Assembly: GCA_029861675.1 (NCBI GenBank)
Contig: JAOTYV010000081.1
Coordinates: 1-15,834, forward strand
Length of the DNA: 15,834 nucleotides
Direction of reading: 5' to 3'
DNA from: Alphaproteobacteria bacterium
GTDB lineage: Bacteria > Pseudomonadota > Alphaproteobacteria > UBA8366
Made by a program: the position numbers and the translations under genes. Below the pieces are notes generated by a model. That model ran no database searches. It was not told where the DNA came from and was given only the letters and a program-made list of their open reading frames with translations. Shown one piece after another: positions 1-7,306 of the stretch (its first letter is position 1; the number at the start of each line of letters is the position of its first letter).

Positions 1-2
1 GC

Positions 3-830
3 ATCCCGCAGGATACGCCGCGGCTGGTCAACCTGAAGAACGAGTTGGCGCGGTCCGAGCAATTCCTGCTGAACATCACCCATACGGAGCGGCGGCTCGA
101 GCTGATGAACTTCAGCCTCGAGGGGATCGACGAACTTGCACGGGAGATGCGTTCGGTGCTCCGCAATTCGCTGCATGGCGACGCCGCCAACACGATCAAC
201 CTGCCGAATATCGCCAATCAATTCCTGGCCCAGGCGGTCGACCTGCTGAACCAGCGCGACGATTCCCGCCATCTGTTCGCCGGCGGGAGGACCGATACAT
301 TACCGGTAGATCTCGGCAACGGCGTCTATACCGCACCGACGCCGCCGCCCTTCGACCCGACGCCCGACACCGGGTATTACCAGGGCGACGCGACCATCCA
401 GGAAGTACGGATCGATGAAACCTTCGTCCTCCAGTACGGCGTAACGGCCGACGAATCCGCATTCGAGAAAGTCATTCGCGCCCTCGATTCCATCGCCCAG
501 ATCACCTTCTCCAGCCCGATCACGCCGGCCGAGAACCAGGTCATCGACGATGCAATCACCGCGCTAAACGAAGCGCTGGACGACAATGGGTTGCAAAAAA
601 CCATCTCGGATTTTTCCGCCGATGTTTCCCTCAAATTGCGCACCCTCGATGCACAGCGGGATAAACATAACGATTTCATCAACTTCGCCATTGATTCGAT
701 CGCCGACATCGAAAACGTGGATACCGCGGAAACGATCTCCAAGCTCAATTTTCAGCAAGTGCAGCTCGAGGCGTCGTTTCAGCTCATTGCCCGGATTACG
801 TCGCTGTCGCTGAACAATTTCCTACGGTAG
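3..830 (+). CDS. flgL: Flagellar hook-associated protein FlgL-like (5' truncated by window edge)
   Basis: This is the C-terminal 275 codons of a flagellin-superfamily protein. The frame is open from base 3 and ends at TAG 828-830. The TTG at 45 is an internal codon, not a start: the reading IPQDTPRLVNLKNELARSEQ runs in from the edge and corresponds to the conserved segment just after the FlgL N-terminal helix. About 30-45 residues are probably missing. The middle contains the FlgL-like LLNQRDDSRHLFAGG stretch, and the end (ASFQLIARITSLSLNNFL) is the C-terminal D0 helix. FlgL forms the second hook-filament junction ring and is exported by the flagellar type III apparatus. A short flagellin is the alternative, but the C-terminus and the FAGG region favour FlgL. 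A TPR-glycosyltransferase gene follows on the same strand after 58 nt with no obvious terminator, so they may be co-transcribed. Confidence 0.8.
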   Translation: MPQDTPRLVNLKNELARSEQFLLNITHTERRLELMNFSLEGIDELAREMRSVLRNSLHGDAANTINLPNIANQFLAQAVDLLNQRDDSRHLFAGGRTDTLPVDLGNGVYTAPTPPPFDPTPDTGYYQGDATIQEVRIDETFVLQYGVTADESAFEKVIRALDSIAQITFSSPITPAENQVIDDAITALNEALDDNGLQKTISDFSADVSLKLRTLDAQRDKHNDFINFAIDSIADIENVDTAETISKLNFQQVQLEASFQLIARITSLSLNNFLR

Positions 831-888
831 CGGCGCGCCGGCAATCGGCCGCTAAGCCGGCACCCAACCGAACCGGACCGAATACCCC

Positions 889-2829
889 ATGGCCGCGCAC
901 GGATCGACATCGGGACCATCGACCCTCCGCCCGGATACGCTTACCGGATCCGTTTCTGAAATCATGCGTGCCGCGCGGGACGCATACCGCGACGAGAATT
1001 ATGTCCAGACAGAGACGATCCTGCGCCAGCTTTTGGAGCAGAACGCGCGGATCGCCGCCGCCTGGCTGTTGCGCGGACGCGCAGCGTATGCGCGAAACCT
1101 GCTGACCGACGCCGCGACCTGTTTCGTCCAGGCGGCAAAACTCTCGGACGAAAACGCCCTGCCGCGCGCGCTGCTGGCCGAAATCCTCGAAAAAATGGAC
1201 CGGCCCGCCGAGGCCGCCGCGTCCTGGAGCGACGCGCTCAACCGCGCGCCGGGCGACGCCGTCTATCATGCCCGTTTCGCCGCCGCGCTCCAACGTCTGG
1301 GCAAGACAGCCGATGCAATCCACCATTACCGCGCGGCGCTGACGCTGCGGACCGATTGGCCGGAGATCCACAGTAACCTCGCCGCGGCGCTCCTCGACGC
1401 TGGCCACGCCGCGGAAGCGGTGTCCGCCGCCGAGGCGGCATTGGCCGTAAATCCCGATTTGGTATCGGCGCTCAACAATCTCGGCCTCGCCTTGTGCAGT
1501 CTCGACCGGCATGGGGAAGCGGTCGCGCCGCTTCGAAAGGCGCTGTCGCTAGCGCCCGACAATTTGGAGGCCGCGCACAATCTCGCTGTCATACGGCACC
1601 GACTGGGCGATATCGCCACCGCGGAAACGGCCCTTCGCACATTGCTGCAACAGCGGCCCAACTGGGCGGAAGCGCAGCGCAGTCTGGGAAATCTGTTGCG
1701 GGAAACCGGGCAACTGGACGACGCCGCACGTTGTTATCGCGCGGTGCTCGCCGGTCTTCCCCTCGACTTCAAGACCTACGGCAATCTCGGTCTCGTCCTG
1801 CTCAACCAGAACCGGCCGCACGATGCCATTGCGGTCTACGAGAAGGCCCTCGCCCTCGAACCCGATCAGGCCGATATCCGCATGAGCCTCGGCATCGCGC
1901 AGCTCGCCGCCGGCGATTTCGATCAGGGCTGGAGTAACTATGAAGCGCGATGGCGCGCCGCGACCTTCTCCTCACCGAAACGGGAATTTTCGGCGCCGCG
2001 GTGGCAGGGCGAGCCGCTCGGCCCAAACGCCGGCGCCGCTGGCCGCCGTCTGCTGATTCACGCTGAGCAAGGCTTTGGCGATACGCTGCAATTCTGCCGC
2101 TATATCCCATTGGTCGCGGATCAGGGCGGCTCGGTCATCGTCGAATGCCAGCCGGCGCTGCGGCGGCTGCTCGAATCCGTTGCGGCCTCATCCGCCGATG
2201 GCCGTATCACCGTTATCTCACGCGGGGACGACCTGCCTCCTGCCGACTTCCAGGTGCCGTTGCTGAGCCTGCCGCATATTCTGCGGACGACACTATCCAC
2301 CATTCCTGCTTCGGTCCCGTATCTGCGCGCATCAGAACCTGAAGCCCTCGCGTGGCGGCATCGTCTCGGCAGCGGGTGTTTGAATGTTGGCCTCGTCTGG
2401 TCCGGCAACGCGAAACGTCAGGACGACCAGATGCGGTCGTGTTCGATCGACGCCTTGCGCCCGCTCCTGGGACTGCCCGGTCTGCGCCTGTTCAGCCTCC
2501 AGAAGGACCGGCGGGAGCCCCTACCCGATGGGATCGAGGATCTTGCGCCGGACCTCCGCGACTTTGGCGCGACGGCGGCCGCAATTGGCGCCCTCGACCT
2601 GGTCATCAGCGTAGATACCGCGGCGGCGCATCTGGCCGGTGCGATGGCCCGGCCGGTGTGGGTCCTGTTGGGATATGCCGCCGACTGGCGCTACCTGCTC
2701 GATCGTGACGACAGCCCGTGGTATCCGACCATGCGGCTGTTCCGCCAGGCGCGCCCCGGCGACTGGAGCCTTCCGGTGCGCGACATTGGCGAGGCCCTTG
2801 CCGCTTTCAGGCCGCCGGTCGATCGGTGA
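889..2829 (+). CDS. TPR protein with C-terminal GT9-like (GT-B) glycosyltransferase domain
   Basis: The protein has 646 residues. About nine TPR-like helical pairs span residues 25-355, with recurring NLG, A..Y.KAL and P-terminated repeat signatures. The C-terminal part (about 388-640) resembles the heptosyltransferase/GT9-type GT-B fold. Its motifs are HAEQGFGDTLQF at 391-402, GLVWSGN at 501-507, LDLVISVDTAAAHLAGA at 569-585 and DDSPWYPTMRLFRQ at 607-620. No signal peptide or membrane segment is visible, so it is probably cytosolic. The ATG at 889 lacks a clear Shine-Dalgarno; an in-frame ATG at 964 directly before the first TPR is a possible alternative. The same architecture recurs at 7306-9102. 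TPR-glycosyltransferase fusions such as Caulobacter FlmG modify flagellin before export, and the adjacent flgL, flagellin, flbT and flaF genes support a similar role here. The donor sugar and the target are inference. Confidence 0.8.
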   Translation: MAAHGSTSGPSTLRPDTLTGSVSEIMRAARDAYRDENYVQTETILRQLLEQNARIAAAWLLRGRAAYARNLLTDAATCFVQAAKLSDENALPRALLAEILEKMDRPAEAAASWSDALNRAPGDAVYHARFAAALQRLGKTADAIHHYRAALTLRTDWPEIHSNLAAALLDAGHAAEAVSAAEAALAVNPDLVSALNNLGLALCSLDRHGEAVAPLRKALSLAPDNLEAAHNLAVIRHRLGDIATAETALRTLLQQRPNWAEAQRSLGNLLRETGQLDDAARCYRAVLAGLPLDFKTYGNLGLVLLNQNRPHDAIAVYEKALALEPDQADIRMSLGIAQLAAGDFDQGWSNYEARWRAATFSSPKREFSAPRWQGEPLGPNAGAAGRRLLIHAEQGFGDTLQFCRYIPLVADQGGSVIVECQPALRRLLESVAASSADGRITVISRGDDLPPADFQVPLLSLPHILRTTLSTIPASVPYLRASEPEALAWRHRLGSGCLNVGLVWSGNAKRQDDQMRSCSIDALRPLLGLPGLRLFSLQKDRREPLPDGIEDLAPDLRDFGATAAAIGALDLVISVDTAAAHLAGAMARPVWVLLGYAADWRYLLDRDDSPWYPTMRLFRQARPGDWSLPVRDIGEALAAFRPPVDR

Positions 2830-2953
2830 TGGGATTGGCGAACGGGGACGCTAGAGGAAATCCCGAGCGAACCGAAACGGTTGGCGACGACGTATTTTCG
2901 CAAAAACTACGAGATAGACCATTTCACTCGAGTCAATTTAAACAAGAACTGGT

Positions 2954-3406
2954 CTAGGCTAAGAAATTGCCGCTGTCCGCACTTTCCTTTTGCGGGTCAT
3001 CCGAGGCGTCATCCTGATTCGGATCGGCGCCGGCTTCTTCAATTCCAAGGCCCATCAACCCGCTGGCAATGTTTCGATTGATATCGATCAGGACGCGTAA
3101 TTTTTCACTGGCCCGATCGGCCAGGGCACCAACCGTGTGCTTGTCGATAAAGACGCTCAAACTGACGATATTCTCGCGAATTTCGGTCGGCAGTTCACAT
3201 TCGGGCGCGGTGACATCCGCCTGAATGATCGTCCAGAGCCGCCAATTGAGACGCAGTGCCGCACGATAGGCATCCATGTCATCGGATTCGACCGCCGCAT
3301 CCATCATGCGGGCGGCCTCCAACAAGGCGCGCGCTTCGGTTTGACGCGGCGCCGACCCCAGCTTCTGGGATGACTGATAGGCCTGGCTACTGTTGCTGGG
3401 TTGCAT
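2954..3406 (-). CDS. flaF: Flagellar biosynthesis regulator FlaF
   Basis: The protein has 150 residues. The FlaF core covers roughly residues 7-117: an N-terminal Tyr-containing segment, TEARALLEAARMMDAA, then ALRLNWRLWTIIQ and LPTEIRENIVSLSVFIDKHT. In Caulobacter FlaF is needed for flagellin synthesis and secretion, acting opposite FlbT. The C-terminal tail after about residue 118 is unusually acidic and low-complexity (several Asp, Glu and Asn), making the protein longer than many family members. The ATG at 3406 lies inside flbT (20-nt overlap) and is preceded by AGAGGTG about 7 nt upstream, so translation is probably coupled to flbT. The 124-nt gap to the convergent TPR-glycosyltransferase gene contains only weak dyads. 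Confidence 0.88.
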   Translation of the reverse strand: MQPSNSSQAYQSSQKLGSAPRQTEARALLEAARMMDAAVESDDMDAYRAALRLNWRLWTIIQADVTAPECELPTEIRENIVSLSVFIDKHTVGALADRASEKLRVLIDINRNIASGLMGLGIEEAGADPNQDDASDDPQKESADSGNFLA

Positions 3407-3785
3407 GTTTCAGCACCTCTTCTTCATACGTCATCAGTTTGCGACAAGTTTTCAGCGCGCCATACACATCGCCAACGACGATCTGTTTGCCGATATCGAG
3501 GATGAGCGGTGTCGCGCTTGGTACGGCGTTCACAAATTCCTTCACGAGATTCTGGAATCTTTGCTGATACTCCTGGTCCTTGTCGGGAAACATGTAGAGC
3601 ATCTGCACAATGAAATAGATCCGTTTCGCGGGGCTGTCCGCCCCCTTTTCCGTCATGATGTCCCGCTCGCGCAGAACGCTGGCCTTGTTTTGAACGATCA
3701 ACTCGGCCTTTTCGCCGCCATTCAATATCACCGCCTGATTGATTACGGTTTTTTCCCCCGGCTTTAGAACGATCTTCAGCGGCAT
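3387..3785 (-). CDS. flbT: Flagellin mRNA repressor FlbT
   Basis: The protein has 132 residues and a typical FlbT sequence: MPLKIVLKPGEKTVINQAV at the start, then NGGEKAELIVQNKASVLRER, SPAKRIYFIVQMLYMFPD and ATPLILDIGKQI. FlbT binds the 5' leader of flagellin mRNA and promotes its decay when assembly is incomplete (known from Caulobacter). I start it at ATG 3785, not at the in-frame ATG 3839. Family members begin with MPLKI or similar, AGAG lies about 6 nt upstream, and the candidate sigma54 start site near 3834 would leave ATG 3839 outside the transcript. The 3' end overlaps flaF by 20 nt. The flagellin genes lie directly upstream on the same strand, separated by a terminator. Confidence 0.9.
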   Translation of the reverse strand: MPLKIVLKPGEKTVINQAVILNGGEKAELIVQNKASVLRERDIMTEKGADSPAKRIYFIVQMLYMFPDKDQEYQQRFQNLVKEFVNAVPSATPLILDIGKQIVVGDVYGALKTCRKLMTYEEEVLKHATQQQ

Positions 3786-3844
3786 TTTTTCTCTACTTAT
3801 CGCCAATAAAGACAAAATATTGGGCGTACGAATATCCAAACACT

Positions 3845-3860
3845 CGCAATATCTATACCA
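3845..3860 (-). promoter_or_regulatory. Candidate sigma54 (-24/-12) promoter of flbT-flaF
   Basis: The minus strand reads TGGTATAGATATTGCG, with GG and GC separated by exactly 10 nt. It differs from the two flagellin promoters in the -24 box (TGGT instead of TGGC). The transcript would start near 3834, giving a leader of about 49 nt before the ATG at 3785. It lies downstream of the flagellin terminator, so flbT-flaF would have its own transcript. No GGCAA-type upstream dyad is visible here. This is weaker than the flagellin sites. Confidence 0.45.
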
Positions 3861-3922
3861 CGTTTCTCAATCCGTCGCGATAAATTCTGCTAGCCGTATT
3901 CTTAGGTTTTATTTCAAGAGAA

Positions 3923-3950
3923 GAAAACGGGGGTCGAAACCCCCGCTTTC
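3923..3950 (-). terminator. Rho-independent terminator of flagellin gene 3972-4802
   Basis: On the minus strand the hairpin starts 22 nt after the flagellin stop. The core stem is CGGGGGT / ACCCCCG (7 bp) closed by a TTCG tetraloop, at 3928-3945. It extends to 12 bp through GAAAG / TTTTC with one G-U pair. That pair would be an A-C mismatch in a plus-strand RNA, so the orientation is minus. TTTTCTTCTCTT follows the core stem. Confidence 0.88.
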
Positions 3951-3971
3951 AACTTCCCTTCACCCTTCGGC

Positions 3972-4802
3972 TTAACCGAACAGGGCGAGGATTGATCGTT
4001 CGCTCTGGGCTGCCAGAGACAACGAGTTAATGCCGAGCTGCTCTCGCGTCTGCAATGCAAGCAGGTTGGCGCTTTCCTCGTTCAAATCGGCGAGCGTCAA
4101 ATTGCCCGCGCCATCTTCCAAGGTGCCCACGAGATCGTCGGTAAAGCTCAACCGCGTCTGAAGAACGGTGTTGTTCGAACCCAATGTCGCCGCATTACTG
4201 CGCAGCGTCACCAGGGCACTGTTCAATTCGGTCAAGGCCGTCGTAATGGCGGCGGCGTCACCGAAGTCGTTGGTCGAAGCCGCGATGTTGAGGCCGTTGG
4301 CCCCGGTCGAGGAGTCGAGACCGGTGATCGTGAGATCGCTGGTGCCCGCTTCGTTGAAGTCGACATCCAGATCGTCCGGCGTCGCCTGAATCAGGTTGGT
4401 GCCGTTGAAGCTGGAGTCGTTCGAGAGATCGTTGATCTGGTTGAGCAGTTCGTCGAACTGCGCCGCCAAAGACGATTGCTCGGAAGTATCACCGGTGGCT
4501 TTCGCATTGTTCGCGAGACCCTTGGCCTGCTCGACCAATTCGGTGATGCCGTCGATGCCGTTAATGCCCGCTTCAATGGTATTGATGGCCAGCTCGATAT
4601 CTGACTTCAAGCCTTCCAAGTCATTGGCGCGGTTGGTTAGGGCTTTCGAGGTGAAGAAGGCACTCGCGTTGTCGAGAGCCGAATTCACCTTGAGACCCGT
4701 CGACAAACGGGTCTGTGCGACACCAATCAAGCTAGACGTTCTTTGTAGGCTGAGCAGGTTGTTACGAACGCCTGCGGATAGGTTAATGGTATTGTTAGCC
4801 AT
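3972..4802 (-). CDS. Flagellin (filament subunit, paralogue A)
   Basis: The protein has 276 residues and is a compact flagellin. The N-terminal D0/D1 half (about 1-140) carries NLLSLQRT, TRLSTGLKVNSALDNASAFF and GITELVEQAKGLANNAKAT. The C-terminal D1/D0 half (about 190-276) ends in NSLSLAAQSERSILALFG. Only a short Ser/Thr/Asp/Asn-rich insert (about 140-185) lies between them, so surface domains D2/D3 are minimal or absent. The ATG at 4802 has GGGAG about 9 nt upstream. It has its own sigma54-type promoter and terminator, with a predicted leader of about 118 nt that could be the FlbT target. By eye it is about 70% identical to the flagellin at 5142-5972, which lies upstream on the same strand. 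The exposed Ser/Thr residues make it the likely substrate of the nearby TPR-glycosyltransferases (inference). Confidence 0.93.
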   Translation of the reverse strand: MANNTINLSAGVRNNLLSLQRTSSLIGVAQTRLSTGLKVNSALDNASAFFTSKALTNRANDLEGLKSDIELAINTIEAGINGIDGITELVEQAKGLANNAKATGDTSEQSSLAAQFDELLNQINDLSNDSSFNGTNLIQATPDDLDVDFNEAGTSDLTITGLDSSTGANGLNIAASTNDFGDAAAITTALTELNSALVTLRSNAATLGSNNTVLQTRLSFTDDLVGTLEDGAGNLTLADLNEESANLLALQTREQLGINSLSLAAQSERSILALFG

Positions 4803-4930
4803 AACAATTTACTCCCATTCTAGGATGATTTCCGGCCGCATTCTGCGACCGGCTACCGATTCCGAACCGATTTCTTCGGCACGGGTGGCCACGACGGAAC
4901 CCCGATCAGGCCATCGGTCGCGTGAATAGA

Positions 4931-4946
4931 CGCAACCGCCATGCCA
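4931..4946 (-). promoter_or_regulatory. Sigma54 (-24/-12) promoter of flagellin 3972-4802
   Basis: The minus strand reads TGGCATGGCGGTTGCG, a close match to the sigma54 consensus TGGCAC-N5-TTGC, with GG and GC separated by exactly 10 nt. Transcription would begin near 4920. The sequence CTGGCATGnCGGTTGC is shared, apart from the n position, with the promoter of the other flagellin gene. Confidence 0.8.
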
Positions 4947-5044
4947 GCCCTACCGCATGGTGGTAACTCTTTAGAATTAGGAAGAAATAGGCACGCCGCC
5001 CACGTAAAGGCCCGGGCTGACGGCAAAAATTTCCGCCCCCGACC

Positions 5045-5078
5045 GGCAAATACTGCCCGCGGGAGGGAATATACTGCC
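5045..5078. promoter_or_regulatory. Two tandem dyads, candidate enhancer-binding sites for flagellin 3972-4802
   Basis: GGCAAATACTGCC (5045-5057) and GGAATATACTGCC (5066-5078) match at 11 of 13 positions. Their starts are 21 bp apart, two helical turns, so they face the same side of the DNA. They lie about 99-132 bp upstream of the -24 element, the usual place for a sigma54 activator of the NtrC class. FlbD would be the expected flagellar activator, but which protein binds is inference. Confidence 0.5.
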
Positions 5079-5109
5079 CCCTGGGCGCACCGTGCGTGGC
5101 GCGCCGAAA

Positions 5110-5132
5110 ACGGAGGTCCGCCGGACCTCCGT
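5110..5132 (-). terminator. Rho-independent terminator of flagellin gene 5142-5972
   Basis: The minus strand forms ACGGAGGTCC-GGC-GGACCTCCGT, a perfect 10-bp stem with a 3-nt loop. It starts 9 nt after the stop codon. The T run is short (the stem ends in T, then TTTC), so termination may be incomplete. Confidence 0.8.
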
Positions 5133-5141
5133 CATGGTCTC

Positions 5142-5972
5142 CTAGCTAAACAGGTTCAGGATCGCGCGCTCGCTCTGCGCCGCCAGGGACAACGAATTCA
5201 GGCCCAATTGTTGGCGTGTCTGCAAGGCCAACAGATTGGCGCTTTCCTCGTTCAGATCGGCCAATGTCAACTTGGCCGCGCCTTCCTCCAGCGTGTTCGA
5301 TAGTTCCTGGGTGAAATTCAACCGGCTTTGCAGGATCGTGTTGTTCGAGCCGATCGTCGCAGCATTCGTCCGGAGCGAGGACAAGGCGCTGTTGAGCTGC
5401 GTAATCGACGCGTTGATGTCGGTGGTATTGAGGAAGTTATTGCCCGATGCGCTCACATTTATGCCGGCGGCGCCGGTGGTCGAATCCAGGCCGATAATCG
5501 TGATATCGCTGCTGCCGTCCTCATTGAAATCGACTTCCAGATTGTCCGGTGTCGCCCGGATCAAATTGGTGCCGTTAAAGCTGGAATCGTTGGCCAGATC
5601 GTCGATCTGCCCCAATAATTGATCGAACTGCAATGCCAGGCTCGACCGCTCGGACGTATCGCCGGTCGCCTTCGCATTGTTCGCCAGGCCTTTCGCCTGT
5701 TCGACCAATTCGGTAATCGACTCGATGCCGGTTATCGCGGTCTGGAGCGCGCTCACCGCAAGGTCGATATTTTCCTTGAGGTTGCTCAGATCATCGGCCC
5801 GGTTGCTTAACGCGCGCGACGTAAAGAAGGCGCTGGCATCGTCGATGGCCGTATTGACCTTCAGCCCCGTTGAAAGACGGGTTTGGACGATCTCGATCAA
5901 ATTCGTCGTCCGCTGCAGGCTCAGGAGATTTGACCGGACACCCCCGGTTAGATTGATTTTGTCGATGGCCAT
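5142..5972 (-). CDS. Flagellin (filament subunit, paralogue B)
   Basis: The protein has 276 residues, exactly the length of the neighbouring flagellin. It has the same N-terminal D0/D1 signatures (NLLSLQRT, TRLSTGLKVNTAIDDASAFF, GITGIESITELVEQAKGL) and C-terminal helix (LNSLSLAAQSERAILNLFS). The central Ser/Thr/Asn-rich segment (about 140-185) is short. The ATG at 5972 has AAGGA about 8 nt upstream. It has its own sigma54-type promoter, upstream dyads and terminator; the predicted leader is about 86 nt. The aminotransferase gene 6200-7306 reads toward it on the same strand, and no strong terminator separates them, so some read-through is possible. Equal lengths and strong similarity point to duplication within this lineage. 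Confidence 0.93.
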   Translation of the reverse strand: MAIDKINLTGGVRSNLLSLQRTTNLIEIVQTRLSTGLKVNTAIDDASAFFTSRALSNRADDLSNLKENIDLAVSALQTAITGIESITELVEQAKGLANNAKATGDTSERSSLALQFDQLLGQIDDLANDSSFNGTNLIRATPDNLEVDFNEDGSSDITIIGLDSTTGAAGINVSASGNNFLNTTDINASITQLNSALSSLRTNAATIGSNNTILQSRLNFTQELSNTLEEGAAKLTLADLNEESANLLALQTRQQLGLNSLSLAAQSERAILNLFS

Positions 5973-6068
5973 ATGTCAGATCCTTTCTGGCAATGACATT
6001 CGGCATCAAATACAGCGGCACGGTATGTGAACCCGCCGGCAGGACACCGGAAACCTTTCTTGGTTAAT

Positions 6069-6084
6069 GGCAACCGACATGCCA
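6069..6084 (-). promoter_or_regulatory. Sigma54 (-24/-12) promoter of flagellin 5142-5972
   Basis: The minus strand reads TGGCATGTCGGTTGCC, with GG-N10-GC spacing. It is almost identical to the promoter at 4931-4946. Transcription would start near 6058. The surrounding leader and upstream sequences of the two genes are otherwise dissimilar, so the conservation is specific to the promoter. Confidence 0.82.
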
Positions 6085-6165
6085 GATTTGGGAAAACCGG
6101 CATGCAATTGATATTGATATATATTTTCGGGAGTATGCGGCGGTCTGGAGGTTAAGAACTTCGAC

Positions 6166-6195
6166 ACTTGCCGGGCAAGTCTTGCCACGATGGCA
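6166..6195. promoter_or_regulatory. Overlapping dyads, candidate enhancer-binding site for flagellin 5142-5972
   Basis: Three perfect inverted repeats overlap here: ACTTGCC-G-GGCAAGT (6166-6180), GGCAAG-T-CTTGCC (6174-6186) and TGCCA-CGA-TGGCA (6183-6195). The middle one matches 10 of 13 positions of the dyad at 5045-5057 (shared form GGCAARTMYTGCC) and lies about 90 bp upstream of the -24 box. The cluster starts just past the stop of the aminotransferase gene, so it could instead act as a transcript-end hairpin, but no T run follows. Confidence 0.5.
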
Positions 6196-6199
6196 GTTA

Positions 6200-7306
6200 T
6201 TACCGTGCCAGAAGACCGGCGAGCGTCCCGGCAATTCGATCGATATCCCCCGGCCGCAAACCGGCAAAATAGGGCAGGCCAATGACCCGCTCGGCCAAGG
6301 CGTCGACAACCGCCAAATCGCCGCACGGACAGTCCGAAAACGCCGGCTCGCGATGGCATCCTTTGCTCCACCATTGCCGCGATTCGATGGCGCGGCTGCG
6401 CAAGGAGTCGATGATCCGGTCGGCAACCGGATCGGAAAATGCAACGTTACAGGTCGAACTCACCCAACCATCGCCAAATCCGGGCGACAGGGTGACGCCG
6501 GTCAGTCCGGTCAATTTAGACCGGTATTCGGCCGTGACCCTGGAAAGCTGTTCCCGGTTCTCGGGCCAAAGATCCAGTGACGCGAGCGCGACGGCCGCGG
6601 TGTATTCGCTCACTTTGCCATTCATTCCGATCGCTTCCGCCCGGCGTGCGCCTCGAAACCCAAAATTGGCCCGGGCCATGATTTCTCCGACGACATCCGG
6701 ATCGCGGCTCGCAACGATTGCCCCTTCCCCGGCCGCAAGCGGCTTGGTCGCATGCAGGCTGATCACGGTCGGGCATCGGCCAATTCGGGCACCATCGATG
6801 CCCGCGGCGGCATCGATCACGACGGGAATTCCAGTTTCCCGCTGAAAATCGTCCCAGGCCCCGGCATCGACCGGCGCACCGAACACCCCCACCGGCATCA
6901 CCGCGGCCGCCGCACCGTCAATGCGGTCCAGCGCGGCGCGTGCAATCGCCGGTGTCAGCGCCCAGCCGGTCTCCGACACATCCGCAAACCACGGTGTCAG
7001 CCCGGCCATCCGCGCGGCATGGGCCGTCGCCACAAAGGTAAATCCGGGCATCAGACAGTACCCGTCGGGTTCGTCCGAAACCGCCATCAGCGCCAGCGCC
7101 AAGCCGATCGTCGCATTCGCCGCGCTGGTGGCGCCGCCGCCCGGGAGATCGAAATGCTGCTCCAGAGCGCCAATCAGGCGACGCTCCAGCGGGCCGTAAT
7201 TCGTGTACCAGCGATTGCGGTCGATTTCTTCGAGATAGGGCTGCAGCGTCGCGGCGCCGGGCAATCGCAGCCGCATCAGCGGAATAGGATCGGGTGTTTC
7301 GCTCAC
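6200..7306 (-). CDS. DegT/DnrJ/EryC1/StrS-family PLP-dependent sugar aminotransferase
   Basis: The protein has 368 residues, normal for the family. WYTNYGPLERRL at 33-44 is the typical N-terminal signature. MPGFTFVATAHAARMAG at 86-102 is the substrate/PLP region. VIDAAAG at 163-169 contains the Asp that pairs with the pyridine nitrogen, and LHATKPLAAGEGA at 184-196 carries the Schiff-base Lys (K188). These enzymes convert keto-sugar nucleotides to amino-sugar nucleotides. The start is GTG at 7306, preceded by AAGGAGAG about 9 nt upstream. It overlaps the TAG stop of the upstream TPR-glycosyltransferase by one base (TAGTG), which implies coupled translation. A role in making the amino sugar put on flagellin is plausible from the neighbours. 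The exact substrate cannot be read, and no dehydratase or synthase of a pseudaminic or legionaminic acid pathway is present in the window. Confidence 0.86.
   Translation of the reverse strand: MSETPDPIPLMRLRLPGAATLQPYLEEIDRNRWYTNYGPLERRLIGALEQHFDLPGGGATSAANATIGLALALMAVSDEPDGYCLMPGFTFVATAHAARMAGLTPWFADVSETGWALTPAIARAALDRIDGAAAAVMPVGVFGAPVDAGAWDDFQRETGIPVVIDAAAGIDGARIGRCPTVISLHATKPLAAGEGAIVASRDPDVVGEIMARANFGFRGARRAEAIGMNGKVSEYTAAVALASLDLWPENREQLSRVTAEYRSKLTGLTGVTLSPGFGDGWVSSTCNVAFSDPVADRIIDSLRSRAIESRQWWSKGCHREPAFSDCPCGDLAVVDALAERVIGLPYFAGLRPGDIDRIAGTLAGLLAR

Larger units (their letters stand above)
4803..5141. other. 339-bp intergenic control region between the two flagellin genes
   Basis: No convincing gene lies here. 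From right to left it holds the terminator of flagellin 5142-5972, two tandem GGCAA-type dyads (5045-5078), the sigma54-type promoter (4931-4946), and a leader of about 118 nt for flagellin 3972-4802. The leader can form small hairpins on the minus strand, for example CCGAT/ATCGG with a 6-nt loop and CCGAA/TTCGG with an 8-nt loop. These are possible structures for FlbT-dependent control, but nothing in the sequence proves that. Confidence 0.6.

Noticed and set aside
831..888. GC-rich dyads after flgL considered as a terminator.
   Set aside because: The stems are short and imperfect and no T run follows, so read-through into the TPR-glycosyltransferase gene is as likely.
2915..2956. Inverted repeat TAGACCA (2915-2921) / TGGTCTA (2950-2956) across the flaF stop, considered as a bidirectional terminator.
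   Set aside because: The loop would be 28 nt and no T run follows either arm directly; the nearby TTTT/AAAA dyad at 2891-2911 is weak as well.
4941..5303. Plus-strand open frame spanning the intergenic region between the flagellins.
   Set aside because: It runs over the sigma54 promoter, the dyads and the terminator and into the antisense of a flagellin gene; its composition is not protein-like.
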